DNA from: Rutidosis leptorrhynchoides
Lineage: Eukaryota; Streptophyta; Magnoliopsida; Asterales; Asteraceae
Assembly: GCF_046630445.1 (NCBI RefSeq)
Contig: NC_092333.1
Coordinates: 101,778,501-101,842,500, forward strand
Length of the DNA: 64,000 nt
Reading direction: 5' to 3'
Part shown: piece by piece, positions 22,244-33,839 of the stretch
How positions within the stretch are numbered: the first letter of the stretch is position 1
Layout: every line of letters starts with the position of its first letter
Notes under the pieces: model-generated
What the model was told of the DNA's origin: nothing
Database searches by the model: none
Seen by the model: the letters and a program-made list of their open reading frames with translations, nothing else
Made by a program: the position numbers and the translations under genes

Positions 22244-23457
22244 TGTAACACCGGCCATTTTTTTTCTTTTTTTTGGATACACAGCGGAAGACTTTATTAA
22301 CAAACACAATATAAGTCACGTCATTATGTTTAAGTTTACACAACGGTGTTACGTTATTACAAAACATTATTTATACAAAAGCCCACATCAGAGTTGGGTT
22401 GTCAAACATGTCTTTTGCAATAGCACCCTTCCCGACTAGCAGTACCTAAACCTGCAAGGGGAGAATATGTGGGGGATTAGCGCACCACTAAGTGAATGGA
22501 ATCTATCTAACAGATATAGCTTAAGTCACACACAAGCTATATACTAACAACAACACATGCTAACTATCAACTAGCATATAATAAGACAATACGAGGATCG
22601 TCGGCTTGTACGAGCACACGACTCCCAGCTGATCGGGCCTGAGTCTACCGATAGTCCCTGCTACTCAATTAACAGTATAGTTATCCAGGTGCAGGGGGTG
22701 CATCGTTTACACTATACTCCACAATTAGTAGCCTATGGACCCAACCTCCCCTAGGCACGGTTGACCTCATACGGACTCTAACCTCTCCTAGGCACGGTCT
22801 CGAGTCCCCAGTCTCCCTAGGCCCGACTGGTGCCATTCACACAGTGTACACATAATTCACATACAACATTAGGCATACTATATTATTCTAATATGGCAAT
22901 TTCTACACTATGCATGGTAAAAGAGTCAACCACAGTAGCATGATATGCTACTTAAACTCTATCCGGAGATAGACCCACTCACCAATTACCAGCAACCGGT
23001 CAGTTATTATTTCTGAGCTTCCTCCTTATCCTTATCTCCTTGATAGACTCAGTAATCTGTAAGAAACAAGATGGTATGAACAATTTGAGCTCTAGAACAC
23101 AATTTAGGAATTAGGGTTTGGTAGATGGGAGGGATGAAGGTACGGTGTATTTTCTAAAAATGGGAAGAAAATGAGAAAGTGGCAGCTGGTATAACACTTA
23201 ATTGTGTTATATCACAATACCTCTCAACACACGGGTATTTACCAGTTATCTGATATCTTTCGCACAAGGTTAGGTAACCCAAACGAAGTCCAAATAAAAT
23301 AAACAAACCTGTTCTGGGACCCTTGTCACAAACTGGTCACAACATAATTATAATAAAACACTAATTAAATAATTTAAATAAAAAGCACTTAAGACTTACA
23401 CAAACCCTAAGGGCAAAATAGTCCACTTACAACTAGCCCGGGTTTCAGTCTGTTACA
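22244..23457 (-). repeat. Tekay-like 5' LTR
   Basis: 1214 bp, TGTAACACC to TGTTACA, followed by TSD CATCA. Its promoter would drive leftward transcription. Short ORFs crossing its left edge are not genes. Confidence 0.96.
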
Positions 23458-23690
23458 CATCAGAGCTGGTATAACGCTTTCCATGTGTGGCGGGTTAGTC
23501 GTAAAGGAGGTTCTCATAGTATTACCTGTGACGAAGCATTGGCTCTTACTCCTTGCGATCCCTTACGAGGGTTGGCAGTAGCCGAGAGGCAGGCCCTAAA
23601 ATCAGTATCTGAGGTACACTCAGTGGTCACCAGGCGGTTAGCTGGGAAGGCACTGGGTGGGACAGTGGTTGTCCCCAACTGTATCACAGG

Positions 23691-23702
23691 TGGTATCAGA
23701 GC
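23691..23702 (+). promoter_or_regulatory. Second, perfect iMet primer-binding site in H1
   Basis: TGGTATCAGAGC preceded by ATCACAGG, which looks like an LTR end plus PBS, although no LTR precedes it here. It lies about 230 bp downstream of the split first PBS. Confidence 0.75.
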
Positions 23703-24100
23703 GGTGGTCTTAGCGAACCAGGTCTTGCATTAGTGTGTCTAACTGATAGTCGTTAGGATTCATTAGTAAGTCTGGACTTCGACCGTGTCTGCATGTCAAA
23801 AGTTTTGCTTTTTGTCGAAAATCATCTGCTTATCATCCTTAGGAAATTACCTGCTCATTATTCTTAGTCTAGACATGTTTTACTGCATTGACTGCATGAA
23901 TAGTGTATAGACAAAATTCATATCTTAGCGTATCTGTTACTGTAGACCTTGCCTGATATCTCTCGTAAATTTCTCCGTAATTTAAGGGATCCTGGTACTA
24001 TATATATCTATGCATATTATGCATTGAGAATACATCCAACTATCAATTGCTGTCACTAAACTCTTCATATCAAAAAAAAAAAATTCTGTGATCGCGTAAG

Positions 24101-24607
24101 ATGGCCTCTACGAATCGACCACGTTCCTCTGACTCCGAAGACAGCGTGACAGGAGCACACCAACCAATCAACTACCGTGATTACTGGATAAAATGGGGGT
24201 GGGTTCGCGACATACTCACCCTATGGAGAAGGGAAGAAGGTACTCCATATCATGAACCGAATCTACCACCTAACCTTGGAGTACTCGACCCGCTCATAGG
24301 TGAACCTGTTCGCAACACCGTTTATACCCTTTTTGTAAGAATTGTTCATCTTGAGGCTACCATTAACGGAACTAGAGAAGGTATCCGACCTCTACCTCAC
24401 ACTGATAACCAACCAGGGTTAGTAGAAGAAGTTAAAGAACTCCGAGCTCGAGTGTTAACTTTAGAGAGCACGGTACACAATTTGCAAGCACTAGCAGTAT
24501 CACCAACACCAGTAACATCACCAGCCTCAGCACCAACAGCACTACTACCACCAACAACAACATCCGCATCACCAGCTTCGACATCTCATTCTGTACCTCG
24601 AGTATAA
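24101..24607 (+). CDS. H1 168-residue gag-like/coiled-coil protein
   Basis: ATG to TAA, 168 codons, the only intact ORF of H1. It has a polar N-terminus, a central part with HEPNLPPNLG and GEPVRNTVYTL, and a probable coiled coil (about 107-132, with leucines spaced VKELRARVLTLESTV). The tail is rich in Ser, Thr, Ala and Pro. A diverged copy lies in H3 (minus strand, about 57350-57646) with the same EEG.P.H.PN and EPVRN features, and a tail remnant may exist in H2. This shared pattern suggests a real protein of the family, perhaps a gag remnant, but it has no zinc knuckle or recognisable capsid domain. Function unknown. Confidence 0.55.
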   Translation: MASTNRPRSSDSEDSVTGAHQPINYRDYWIKWGWVRDILTLWRREEGTPYHEPNLPPNLGVLDPLIGEPVRNTVYTLFVRIVHLEATINGTREGIRPLPHTDNQPGLVEEVKELRARVLTLESTVHNLQALAVSPTPVTSPASAPTALLPPTTTSASPASTSHSVPRV

Positions 24608-24842
24608 TCATCATTCTACATGACGTTCTACATCATTTATCTTCGTTCGACATAGCAATTATGTAATCTCTAATATTTTAGAGATTATATATTCTTGTTC
24701 TAACGGTAAATCAAATGGGTTTAATATCATATTGACTCATTAAATCCATGATTACATCTGAAGAAAATATATAGGTATATATATTTTTTCATAAAGATTG
24801 TAATTAAAAATTCTTTCGTACAAACTGTTAATGGTGAAAATA

Positions 24843-24858
24843 TTTTAACGGGTAGGTA
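24843..24858 (+). repeat. Internal copy of the H polypurine-tract motif
   Basis: TTTTAACGGGTAGGTA is identical to the 16 bases at 29581-29596 directly before the H1 3' LTR. A third copy, reversed, is in H2 at 35338-35353. Confidence 0.8.
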
Positions 24859-26099
24859 ATACCCGAGGAATATTTAGATTTCACATTAATAAGTACACTG
24901 TACATTCTTTCAAATCTAATTCAACAGTCATTTACCATCCTATTTACAACCACCAAAATACGTATTCATTCACCGCAGAATAATCATTTTCATTCAATTA
25001 CATATTTGAATTTTGACCTATCAGAATCCAACAAGTGGCATAGTGAAGAAAACATTTGACATAATAAAATTTGTTAGAAACAAATAAATTAACTATGAGA
25101 AGAATTTTGTTAAGAATTCACGCTAACTGTTCCTAGCTAACTGTTCCTAGCTAACTGATTACATTTTATTTATCACAATTTATATTCTTGCAATTTTATT
25201 TATCGTTATTTAATTTCTGTTATTTATTTTACGCACTTTAAATATCGGAACACGTATACAAGGTTTTGACATATCATATCGACGCATCTATATATTATTT
25301 GGAATCACCATAGACGCTCTATATGCAGTAATGATCGAGTTAGCTATACAGGGTTGAGGTTGATTCTATAATAATATATATACTTTGAGTTGTGATCGAG
25401 TCTGAGACATGTAACGGTCACGACACGTATTAATTAATTCGAATATTATATATTAAACTATATATGAATTATTGGAATGCTAACTGTGGACTACCAACAT
25501 TGGACAATTAAAATAAATTAAAATATTGATGATAACATATGAAACTAAACAATTCTTCAAGTTTGCCATTTGATTTCATCTTAAACCTCATTTGTATCTT
25601 GACGATTACAATCTGCGTTCAAACCTTTCATGATTCTCGAAAACACCTCAATCGAGAGGATGAACCAACCACACTTCATCTAAGGAAGAAAGGATCGATG
25701 AAAACACTCAGAACCTGAGTGAACGTTTAACACGTATCTGTGCTATCTCCTTTGGCATTGTTATTACCGAAAATAACTTTGCAATTTTTTTTTCCAAATT
25801 AGCCAATTTTTTCACAGCTCCAGCAAGTCAACTTCGACTTTCATTCGGATTAGCCTTATTATAATTTTGATATATAAGTTTGTCTTTCGTCACCGTTACC
25901 GGAAAACCGTTTATATTCCACCACATTAGCAGTAAACTTACCAACAACATCATTGATCTTTGACTTTTAAAGAAAATCATTATATCCGTTGAAACCCTAT
26001 CCTATACTCATCCGCATCTTGTAACGAGAACTGATATACCAATTACCAGGAATTAGCAATCAGTACTTTGAAAACTCACCGCATATATACATCAACAGT

Positions 26100-26450
26100 T
26101 ATAGGTATAACATTTATCTCTTAGAATTATGATCTTTCATTCTGAAATTCTGAAAAGCACCCAGTCTACAAATCAATACTCTGAATGTTGAAAAAGCTGA
26201 ATGAAGCAGCAGAAACCGTAGACAACCGTAAACGACCTTAATCATCAGAAGTTTGATGATAAAGAATAGTATGTTGAAAAAAAAAGCTTAGAAAAGTTGA
26301 AACTGGAAAACGGATTTAGCTAACCACGAAGGAGACCAAGGACAAATACAAGGACCATACCTTATATTCAAAGAATCCAGGTAATTCTGGATCCGTTGAA
26401 ATCTTTAGAAAATATCTTGCTCCGAAGTCATGTTAAAATCTTGCGGAATT
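26100..26450 (+). pseudogene. Degraded coding-like segment of H1
   Basis: Clearly homologous to the reverse complement of H2 at about 34700-35055, where a 66-codon Met-initiated stretch remains (34651-34851, minus). Both are broken by stops and indels. I do not recognise a domain; the phases suggest a Lys/Glu-rich protein. It may be a second protein of the family or part of an ancestral gag. Confidence 0.35.
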
Positions 26451-26553
26451 TTTTTTTTCATCAACCTTCGAACTTGGAAATTCCAAAATATCATCATAAA
26501 TATCTTAGATATTTTTGAGGATATTTTCATAAATATTCTCGTCCGAAATTATA

Positions 26554-28865
26554 TGTAACACCCTGATTTTTTTTTTTAAAATCACAGCGGAAGACTGAAT
26601 TTACCTAAATATCCTTAGTTAATATTTACAACTATAGTTAAGAAACCAACTTAGTTAATATTCAATACAGCTTGCAAAACAATGGTGTTACGTAAAACAT
26701 TTCAATATCTGACAACATCAGAGTTCGGCTAATAGTCAAATATGTCTTCAGCCCATCCGTAACACCCATCCTAATCAGCAGTACCTAAACCTGCAAGGGT
26801 GGAAAATGTGGTGGAATTAGCACACAGCTAAGTGAATGGATACTATCTAACAGACCAAGCATAAGTAACTGAACATGCAAGGGATCACAATTATGCTAAC
26901 GTCCTGAACTAGCATATAACAATAAATGACAATATGAGGTTCGACGGCTTGTATAAGCACACGACTTAGTTGATCAAGCTACAGTCTACCGATAGTTCAC
27001 TTTACTGATTCCACTGCATAACCGTCCAGACGCAACACATTCGTCTTTCTATGCTATACTGAATAATCAGTAACTCATGACCCAACCAGGCTACCACTAT
27101 CGACCTCACATCAACCCTACCTTGCTGCCTCAGAGGGTTCCCAACCTTGCTGCCTCGGTTGGTGTCAAACTAACAGTGCGCACATAAGATCACAGATAAA
27201 CAGTCATGCAATTGTCCTAACTAGCATGGCAATATCTAACTACGCATGATAATCGTACTGAACATAAATATAGTAATAAAGAGTCTGAACAAGTAGCGTG
27301 TCAGCTACTTAATACTCTATCCGAAGATAGACCCACTCACCAATTACCAGCAACGGCTCAGATTCTAACTACTGAGCTTTTTCTTTATCCTTTTCACCTG
27401 AGAATAAACATAACCAAGTCAGTAATAATGTCTTGATATCATCCCAGCAACAAGACAATAACATCAATATATAAACACCTGAGCACTTAACAAATCTGAC
27501 GTGTCAACCGTACGAGTGACACTCACCCGCACGTCTGAGGAACCTCAACCGTGCGGTTGACACCTCACTCGTACCTTTGGTCCTTGGCCAAATACATAAT
27601 TAAACAACAGTGGATCTGTACGGTTGACCACACTAGTGACATATGACTTGTACGAGTCACATCTCAACCGTACGATCCAACTTTCAATTATACTAGTTCA
27701 AGTATCTACTAACTCGTGCGGTTCACCATGCGGTTGACCACCTCAACCGTACGAGTGAAATCTCACTCGTGCATGTGAAAAGGATCATCAATAGTAACAT
27801 GTAATAATATTTTCCAACATATATTCATCATATAATCAATCATTCATAAGCATATATCAAGAAGTCAACCCATAATAACAAATTAACGCATGCACACTAG
27901 ACACACACGCTAATACCTCTATTTCTGACCCAAATATATTCTTTTACAGCTTCTAAAAAGTTTACCATTGGAAAGAATTTTTCATTACGATTCCAACGAT
28001 ACTTGATTCATCAAAAACGGAGTTACGGTTTGAAAGTTATGACCAAAACAAGTTTCCACAAATCTGTCCAGGTGTCACACGTGTGGCTGAGGCCTCACTC
28101 ATACGAGTGAGCCCTCACTCGTACGAGTGAGCCCTCACACGCGTGGTTGACCCTAAAAAGTGTGGTCACTCGTACGAGTGACCTGTCACTCGTGTGGGAG
28201 CTGAAGAACAGCTTCTGCACGCTGATTTTCGCGTTTTTGGCCCAAAAACTCGATTTTTGCAAGTTCTAACACCAAAACAACTTCAAAAACATCATATAAA
28301 CTATATAACAACTATTTCTAACATCAATTAAGCATAACAAACACAAAACATAAAGATTCAAGCTTAAATTCATCAAAAACCCACTTTGCACCCCAAACCC
28401 AATTTCTAAGAATTAAACAACGAATTCAAGTACACAAACCTGAATTAATGATCACAAAGATGATATGAATCAATCCTTAAAGCCTCTTGATTCAATTTCA
28501 AGCTTAGATTAGATTAGAGTTTCAAGGTGAAAGAGTTTTAGGTGCGTTCTAGTTTTCTTGAGTGAGTTCTAGAAAATGAACTCATAAGGCAGATTCAACA
28601 CACTTATGGGTTATTAAAACCCATACCCCATAACACACGGGTATTTAACCGTTATCTAATATCTTTCGTACTTAATTTGACTACCCTAACGGAGTCCAAA
28701 TTAAATAAACGCACCTGTTCTGTGACCCTTGTCACAAACTGGTCTTAACCAAATAATAAAATAACACTGATCATAATAATAATAAAAAAAGCATAATTAA
28801 CCACCCAATTATGCCTAAGGGCAAAAAGTTCATTTTACTTCTAGGCCCGATCTGACAATGTTACA
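26554..28865. mobile_element. Solo LTR, related to the Tekay-like LTR, in H1
   Basis: 2312 bp from TGTAACACCCTG to CAATGTTACA, flanked by TSD TTATA (26549-26553 and 28866-28870). It shares blocks with the Tekay LTR, such as CACAGCGGAAGACT, CAGCAGTACCTAAACCTGCA and AGATAGACCCACTCACCAAT in the same order, but is almost twice as long. There is no internal region or PBS, so it is the product of LTR-LTR recombination. Much of the extra length is a palindrome-rich block at 27495-28200. Confidence 0.93.
27495..28200. repeat. Block of CGTACGAGTGA repeats and palindromes
   Basis: Many copies and inversions of a short motif: perfect 14-bp palindrome CACTCGTACGAGTG at 28116 and 28167, a one-base variant at 28096, and half-sites such as ACCGTACGAGTGA and TCACTCGTGC through 27500-27780. 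The adjacent CACACGCGTG is a related variant. Confidence 0.8.
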
Positions 28866-28870
28866 TTATA

Positions 28871-29597
28871 TACTTACGAATTCTGGATCGTTACTCACTT
28901 TACTAGAGGTCGAGAAGAGAATAAAAAGGCAAAGAGCTCAAAATATATGAGAAAATATAAAGTCCAATAACAACCCGGAGGTTACCAACCGTGGATATTA
29001 ATAGGAATAGCAATATAAAGACACGGTAGAATTAAGAATAGTATCACTCCAAGGTAATAGTAGAAGTAAACAGATCTTTCTGGTGAAAGATTGAAAAGAA
29101 GGATGACAGAAATGATAATTAGGAAAATATCAAGGATTAGTACTGGATTAAACATTTTTCACAATCTTTTGGATGTATGAACTAAGAAAGAAAGTATAGG
29201 AATGGTGAAAATAATGGAACGGAAAAAGTTTAATTTATAATGGGAATATTAGACAGAGTAATCGAGGCAGATCACCGTAGTTATTTATAGAAATCTTAAT
29301 TTCCTTACTCGCCGAAGAATCAAATCTTTTAGATTTCGAAGATTTTCTTTAAATCCCTTGAATTCCGGAATTCAACCAGGACAATGTCAAAAGTTAAGAC
29401 GAAACTCTATTTATTCATATCACTCTTTTGTGATAGCTTCATTCGTGCTCTTCGAATAATCGAATTGTTTTATCCATATTACGCAATGATGATAAAACTC
29501 TATTTATCAATTCATATTTGTCATGAAAACATTTATATTGTTAGCCATGACCACCTCACTCAAATTTCGGGACGGAATTTTTTTAACGGGTAGGTAC
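28871..29597 (+). other. H1 internal region, 3' part with polypurine tract
   Basis: AT-rich DNA between the solo LTR and the H1 3' LTR, with no convincing ORF (29384-29593 is open but not conserved). It ends with TTTTAACGGGTAGGTAC, the probable PPT, directly before the LTR at 29598. Parts match the reverse complement of H2 around 33840-34300. Confidence 0.7.
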
Positions 29598-29763
29598 TGT
29601 GACGACCCGGAAATTTCTGACTAAATTTAAACCTAATCTTTATATGATTTCGATACGATAAGCAAAGTATGTAATGTTGAGTCTAGAAAAATCGAAACGA
29701 TGTTCATATAATTCATTTGACCTTTGACTGTTTCCGACGATTCACGAACGATTAATTGTAAAT

Positions 29764-29766
<3 letters not shown>

Positions 29767-29820
<54 letters not shown>
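29767..29820. repeat. (AT)n microsatellite in H1 3' LTR
   Basis: An uninterrupted TA repeat of more than 50 bp; it creates a spurious Ile-Tyr ORF on the minus strand. Confidence 0.97.
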
Positions 29821-29824
<4 letters not shown>

Positions 29825-32249
29825 TTGTAAATATATAAAATTATATTAAACCTAATGGTTTAATAATATATAATATATTTATTTTAGTAGTTAAACATGC
29901 TATTTAAAAACCGTTTCTATAATAGAGGGAATATATATTAAAAATAAACGATTTCGAACATAAATAGTGAACGATTGTAACACTCGGTTGACATCTCGTT
30001 AATGTTCACATAGATCTAATACGAGTTTAAGAAGATTCAAAATATAAGTTGAACTGTAAATCGATTACGAAGATTTTAAGTTTGATAAAAATATTATTAC
30101 CTTTTTAGTTTAAATTTTAGTACTCCGTACATCTTAGTTGGAACAGAAAACAAATAATTAACGAACCCTTTTTGATCAGGTTTCAAACAGTTAATGACTG
30201 AAATAATTAAATACACTTAAGCTAAAAATTTAGGATTTTTAGGAACACTTTTATATTTTAACGGTTTAGCAATGGACACGATATATCATTCAGTGTAAAT
30301 GTGTCGGTAGAAGAAAACAATATCACTGGCTGCTTACTATTTGCAATTCATAAAACACGTTTGTTAACTTATAATATTAATATTATATCTATTCTTTTAT
30401 CTAACATATCTATATTTATATCTAATATCTACTTATGCACATGAGAGTTTGAACCAAACACTTCACAACCATAACCTTAATCATCACACTCAAGCCTATT
30501 TTTGGTTCAGTTTAAACTCGCCCAAGAACACCAAGAATCACTACAACTTTTGTTGCTTCCTTTTCTTTAAACCCTTAAACACCACCATCAACCATCTCCA
30601 ATCAACCATCTATCCACCGTCAACCAAACCACCAACACTTTGTGTTTCATGCCTCCTATCTTGTTGCAAACCCAGAATCGAAACCCACATCATCCCGTAA
30701 CAAGAAACCATTGAAAACCATCACTTTGATCACCTTTGAACCACTAAACAACCGTCACCATTCCATCAACATCACACGTACATCACTTCATGCTTTCATT
30801 TTTTTATTTCGGACCATCTCTTCAACACCAACACGAACCACCCTCGTCATCTCTTCAAAATCAAATCATCAAACCCATTTGAGAAATCATCACCACAAAC
30901 AAATGTGAACCACCTTTTCCTCTTCTTCTTCTCTTTCATTTTTGTTGTTGTTTCGAACTAACAAACAAACGCCCTATGATCACCATAAAACAAACATCAA
31001 TTCAATCACACTCTCTTATGTTTTTTTCTTGTACTGCCATCATACCACCACCGGCTATAGTCGACCTCACCACCATAAACGTCACCATAATCAACCGCCA
31101 CTTCCACCACTATCTTTATCACCACCACAAACCGTCACCATCACTTAACCTGGCTATTTCGTTATTTCTGTTTCCTGCTGCTGTTTTGAAAAACACCATC
31201 GAATGACCATCAAGTTGTAGCTACTGTTACGAGCTACTATTAGTGTCACCTTTTTTTCTTTCTTTGTCTATTTTAAACCGTGGTGAAACACCACCTCACT
31301 CTCTCTATACTCCTCTTCGTGAACCTCCATAAACATCGAAATTCTCTTGGTTATTTCTTCCTGTATTGATTTTCTGTTGAACCAGACCCAAGACAAACCA
31401 AGTAATATTTCACGTTTTCTTTTTACCATAACAAAATCCATCGAACTCTATTACATCTGCAAGACAATCAGCTTATGTGTCTATTTTATAATTCTGCCAA
31501 CTTGCTGTAAAGTCGCTATAAAATTTGCTGTAAAGAAGTTGCTGTATAATCGTAGCTCTTGATGGCCGACAAAATTACCCACTTGTTTTATTTGCATACT
31601 ATACCATCTGTTAAAAGTTCCCTGCTACTTGTTACCTACCACTTGATAGGTTATTGGACTCCATTTAGTTTTGGAAAGTAATTTATTTTGTGTTTCTTGT
31701 TGGGCTGCTACAGCAGCTTCCTGGTTACTTTCCGCCGAAGCCCAATTTCCACTTGTTGGGCCAAAATGGACAGCTAGATATAGTGGGTTATGATAATCTG
31801 CATGAGGTTACGATTATGATTATGGTTTAGTCATGATCATAATGATTATAATAGAGTGACAATAGAAATGATGATGTTTAGAAGGATATAAACGAGGATA
31901 TAGATAGATGATACAGACGATTATGATAGCTTGACGACGATAAGATGATTCGATATATATTGATGATGAGGACTCGATGAACACAAGATGATAATAACGA
32001 ATATAGTGGTGATCATGGGTTATGGTTATGGTTAGGGTTATAAATATGATTATGCTCATGATTATATTATGATTATGTTATGAGTATCATTAAGAGGATA
32101 CATAAAATGATAAAGATGATGACGACAAAGGATTATGATGAAGATAAAGAGATCATGATAATATAAATATAGGATGATGATAATATGATTATGATAACAA
32201 TGAAAGAAAGATGATAATTATAGGTACGATTATAATCAGGAAAAACAGA

Positions 32250-32324
32250 TTAGCTTGGATGGTTTAGGGCTTGCTCGTTTAGCGAGAGGTCGCGGGTTCG
32301 AGCCCGGGGTGTGGCATTTTTTTT
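32250..32324 (+). repeat. tRNA-like cassette A in H1 3' LTR
   Basis: A-box-like TAGCTTGGATGG, B-box GGTTCGAGCCC (32295-32305) and eight T (32317-32324). Allelic to 14551-14625. Confidence 0.55.
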
Positions 32325-32394
32325 ATAAAAAGAAGAAGAAGACAGGCATTTATACTAGGTTAAATAGATTTGGTGTATCAATTAAAATTAGAAA

Positions 32395-32476
32395 TGAGGT
32401 GATAGAGGAATGATTAAATGTGTTATCGGGATAACGGGACGTTGCGGGTTCAAACCCGGACTTGGGCATTTTTTTT
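32395..32476 (+). repeat. tRNA-like cassette B in H1 3' LTR
   Basis: B-box-like GGTTCAAACCC (32447-32457) and eight T (32469-32476). Allelic to 14695-14777. Confidence 0.45.
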
Positions 32477-33839
32477 AAGGACTACTTCTATGAGGAAGTA
32501 TTACTATCACTCATTATTATAATCATTATACTTATTAATAAAAATATTAGTATTATTATTATTATTGGAAAAATAATTATTCTTTTTTTATAGATATTAT
32601 TATTAGTAGTATTATTATCATTATAATTAAAAAAACAATTTTTATTTCTATTATTGATATTATGTTACCAAATAAACATTTTGTATACAAAAATATACTT
32701 TTAATAATATTACATATATGTATATATTAACCATATTAACATTTTTATATAAATTCATATATAACAAGTTAAGTATTTTTAATATAATACTAATCAAATA
32801 TATAATAATATAACGATATAAAAATTAGTCATTATTAATGTATATACACAAATTGAATATATATAAAATATAAAATAAGTTATAATATGTGAAATTGTTC
32901 AAATTACGATTATATGTATTAATATACATATAAATGATATAAGTTAGTGAATTCGAGGCCAACCCTGCATTGTTCAGTCGTTCAATGCCGTCATATGTAT
33001 TTTTACTACGAAATACAGTATTGTGAGTTTCATTTGCTCCCTTTTTAAATGCTTTTGCAATATATATTTTTGGGACTGAGAATACATGCGCTGCTTTATA
33101 AATGTTTGATGAAATAGACACAAGTACTTAAAACTACATTCTATGGTTGAATTATTAAACCGAATATGCCCCTTTTTAGTCTGGTAATCTAAGAATTAGG
33201 GAACAGACACCCTAATTGACGCGAATCCTAAAGATAGATCTATTGGGCCCAACAAGCCCCATCCAAAGTACCGGATGCTTTAGTACTTCGAATTTATCAT
33301 GTCTGAAGGGAGTCCCGAAGTGATATGGGATATTCTATATGCATCTTGTTAAGGTCGGTTACCAGGTGTTCACCATATGAATGATATTTTTGTCTCTATG
33401 CATGGGACGTATTTTTATGAGAAATGGAAATGAAAATCTTGTGGTCTATTAAAATGATGAAAATGATCGATTATGATAAACTAATGAACTCACCAACCTC
33501 TTGGTTGACACTTGAAAGCATGTTTATTCTTAGGTACGAAAGAAATCTTTCGCTGTGCATTTGCTCATTTTAGAGACATTACTTGGAGTCATTCATGACA
33601 TATTTCAAAAGACGTTGCATTCGAGTCATCGAGTTCATCAAGATTATTATTAAGTCAATTATAGTTGGATATATTATGAAAGGGTATGCATGCCGTCAAC
33701 TTTTGATGAAATGAAAGTTTGTCTTTTTAAAAACGAATGCAATGTTTGTAAAATGTATCATATAGAGGTCAAGTACCTCGCGATGTAACCAAATGTAATG
33801 TATTCGTCCAGATGGATTAGGATGGGTCATCACAGATTG

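Larger units (their letters stand above)
16141..23457 (-). mobile_element. Young Tekay/Del-like chromovirus, complete
   Basis: 7317 bp, minus strand, with 5-bp TSD CATCA (16136-16140 and 23458-23462). LTRs of 1216 and 1214 bp begin TGTAACACC and end TGTTACA; I see only about five differences between them, so the insertion is recent. The PBS (iMet) is at 22229-22240 and the PPT next to the left LTR. It encodes one gag-pol frame with a C-terminal chromodomain, interrupted by two nonsense codons. It is inserted in the H1 PBS. Confidence 0.97.
23463..26553 (+). mobile_element. H1 internal region, 5' and middle part
   Basis: Continues H1 after the Tekay insertion. It starts with the rest of the split PBS (GAGC) and a relatively GC-rich segment of about 230 bp. 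A perfect second iMet PBS follows at 23691-23702, then leader, a 168-codon ORF (24101-24607) and AT-rich noncoding DNA. A 16-bp PPT-like motif lies at 24843-24858. A 14-bp unit (GCTAACTGTTCCTA) repeats about 2.6 times near 25123-25160. From about 26100 to 26450 there is degraded coding-like sequence. No protease, RT or integrase was found. Confidence 0.75.
29598..33834 (+). repeat. H1 3' LTR (about 4.2 kb)
   Basis: 4237 bp from TGTGACGACCC to GGGTCATCACA, an 11-bp inverted terminal match with one difference. Its right 1.9 kb matches 14218-16130. In order it contains an (AT)n microsatellite (about 29767-29820), AT-rich sequence, a C/A-rich block (30450-31150) full of CACCA, two tRNA-like cassettes, a triplet-rich AT block (32505-32660) and a short antisense ORF. 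The next bases, GATTG (33835-33839), should be the H1 target duplication; the left copy is outside the window. ORFs in the C/A-rich block differ in every frame and I do not call them genes. Confidence 0.9.

Noticed and set aside
30449..31206. Several overlapping His/Pro/Thr-rich ORFs in the H1 3' LTR
   Set aside because: They come from a C/A-rich CACCA-type stretch of the LTR, overlap in different frames, and the matching block in the solo LTR (59460-59760) has different frames and stops.
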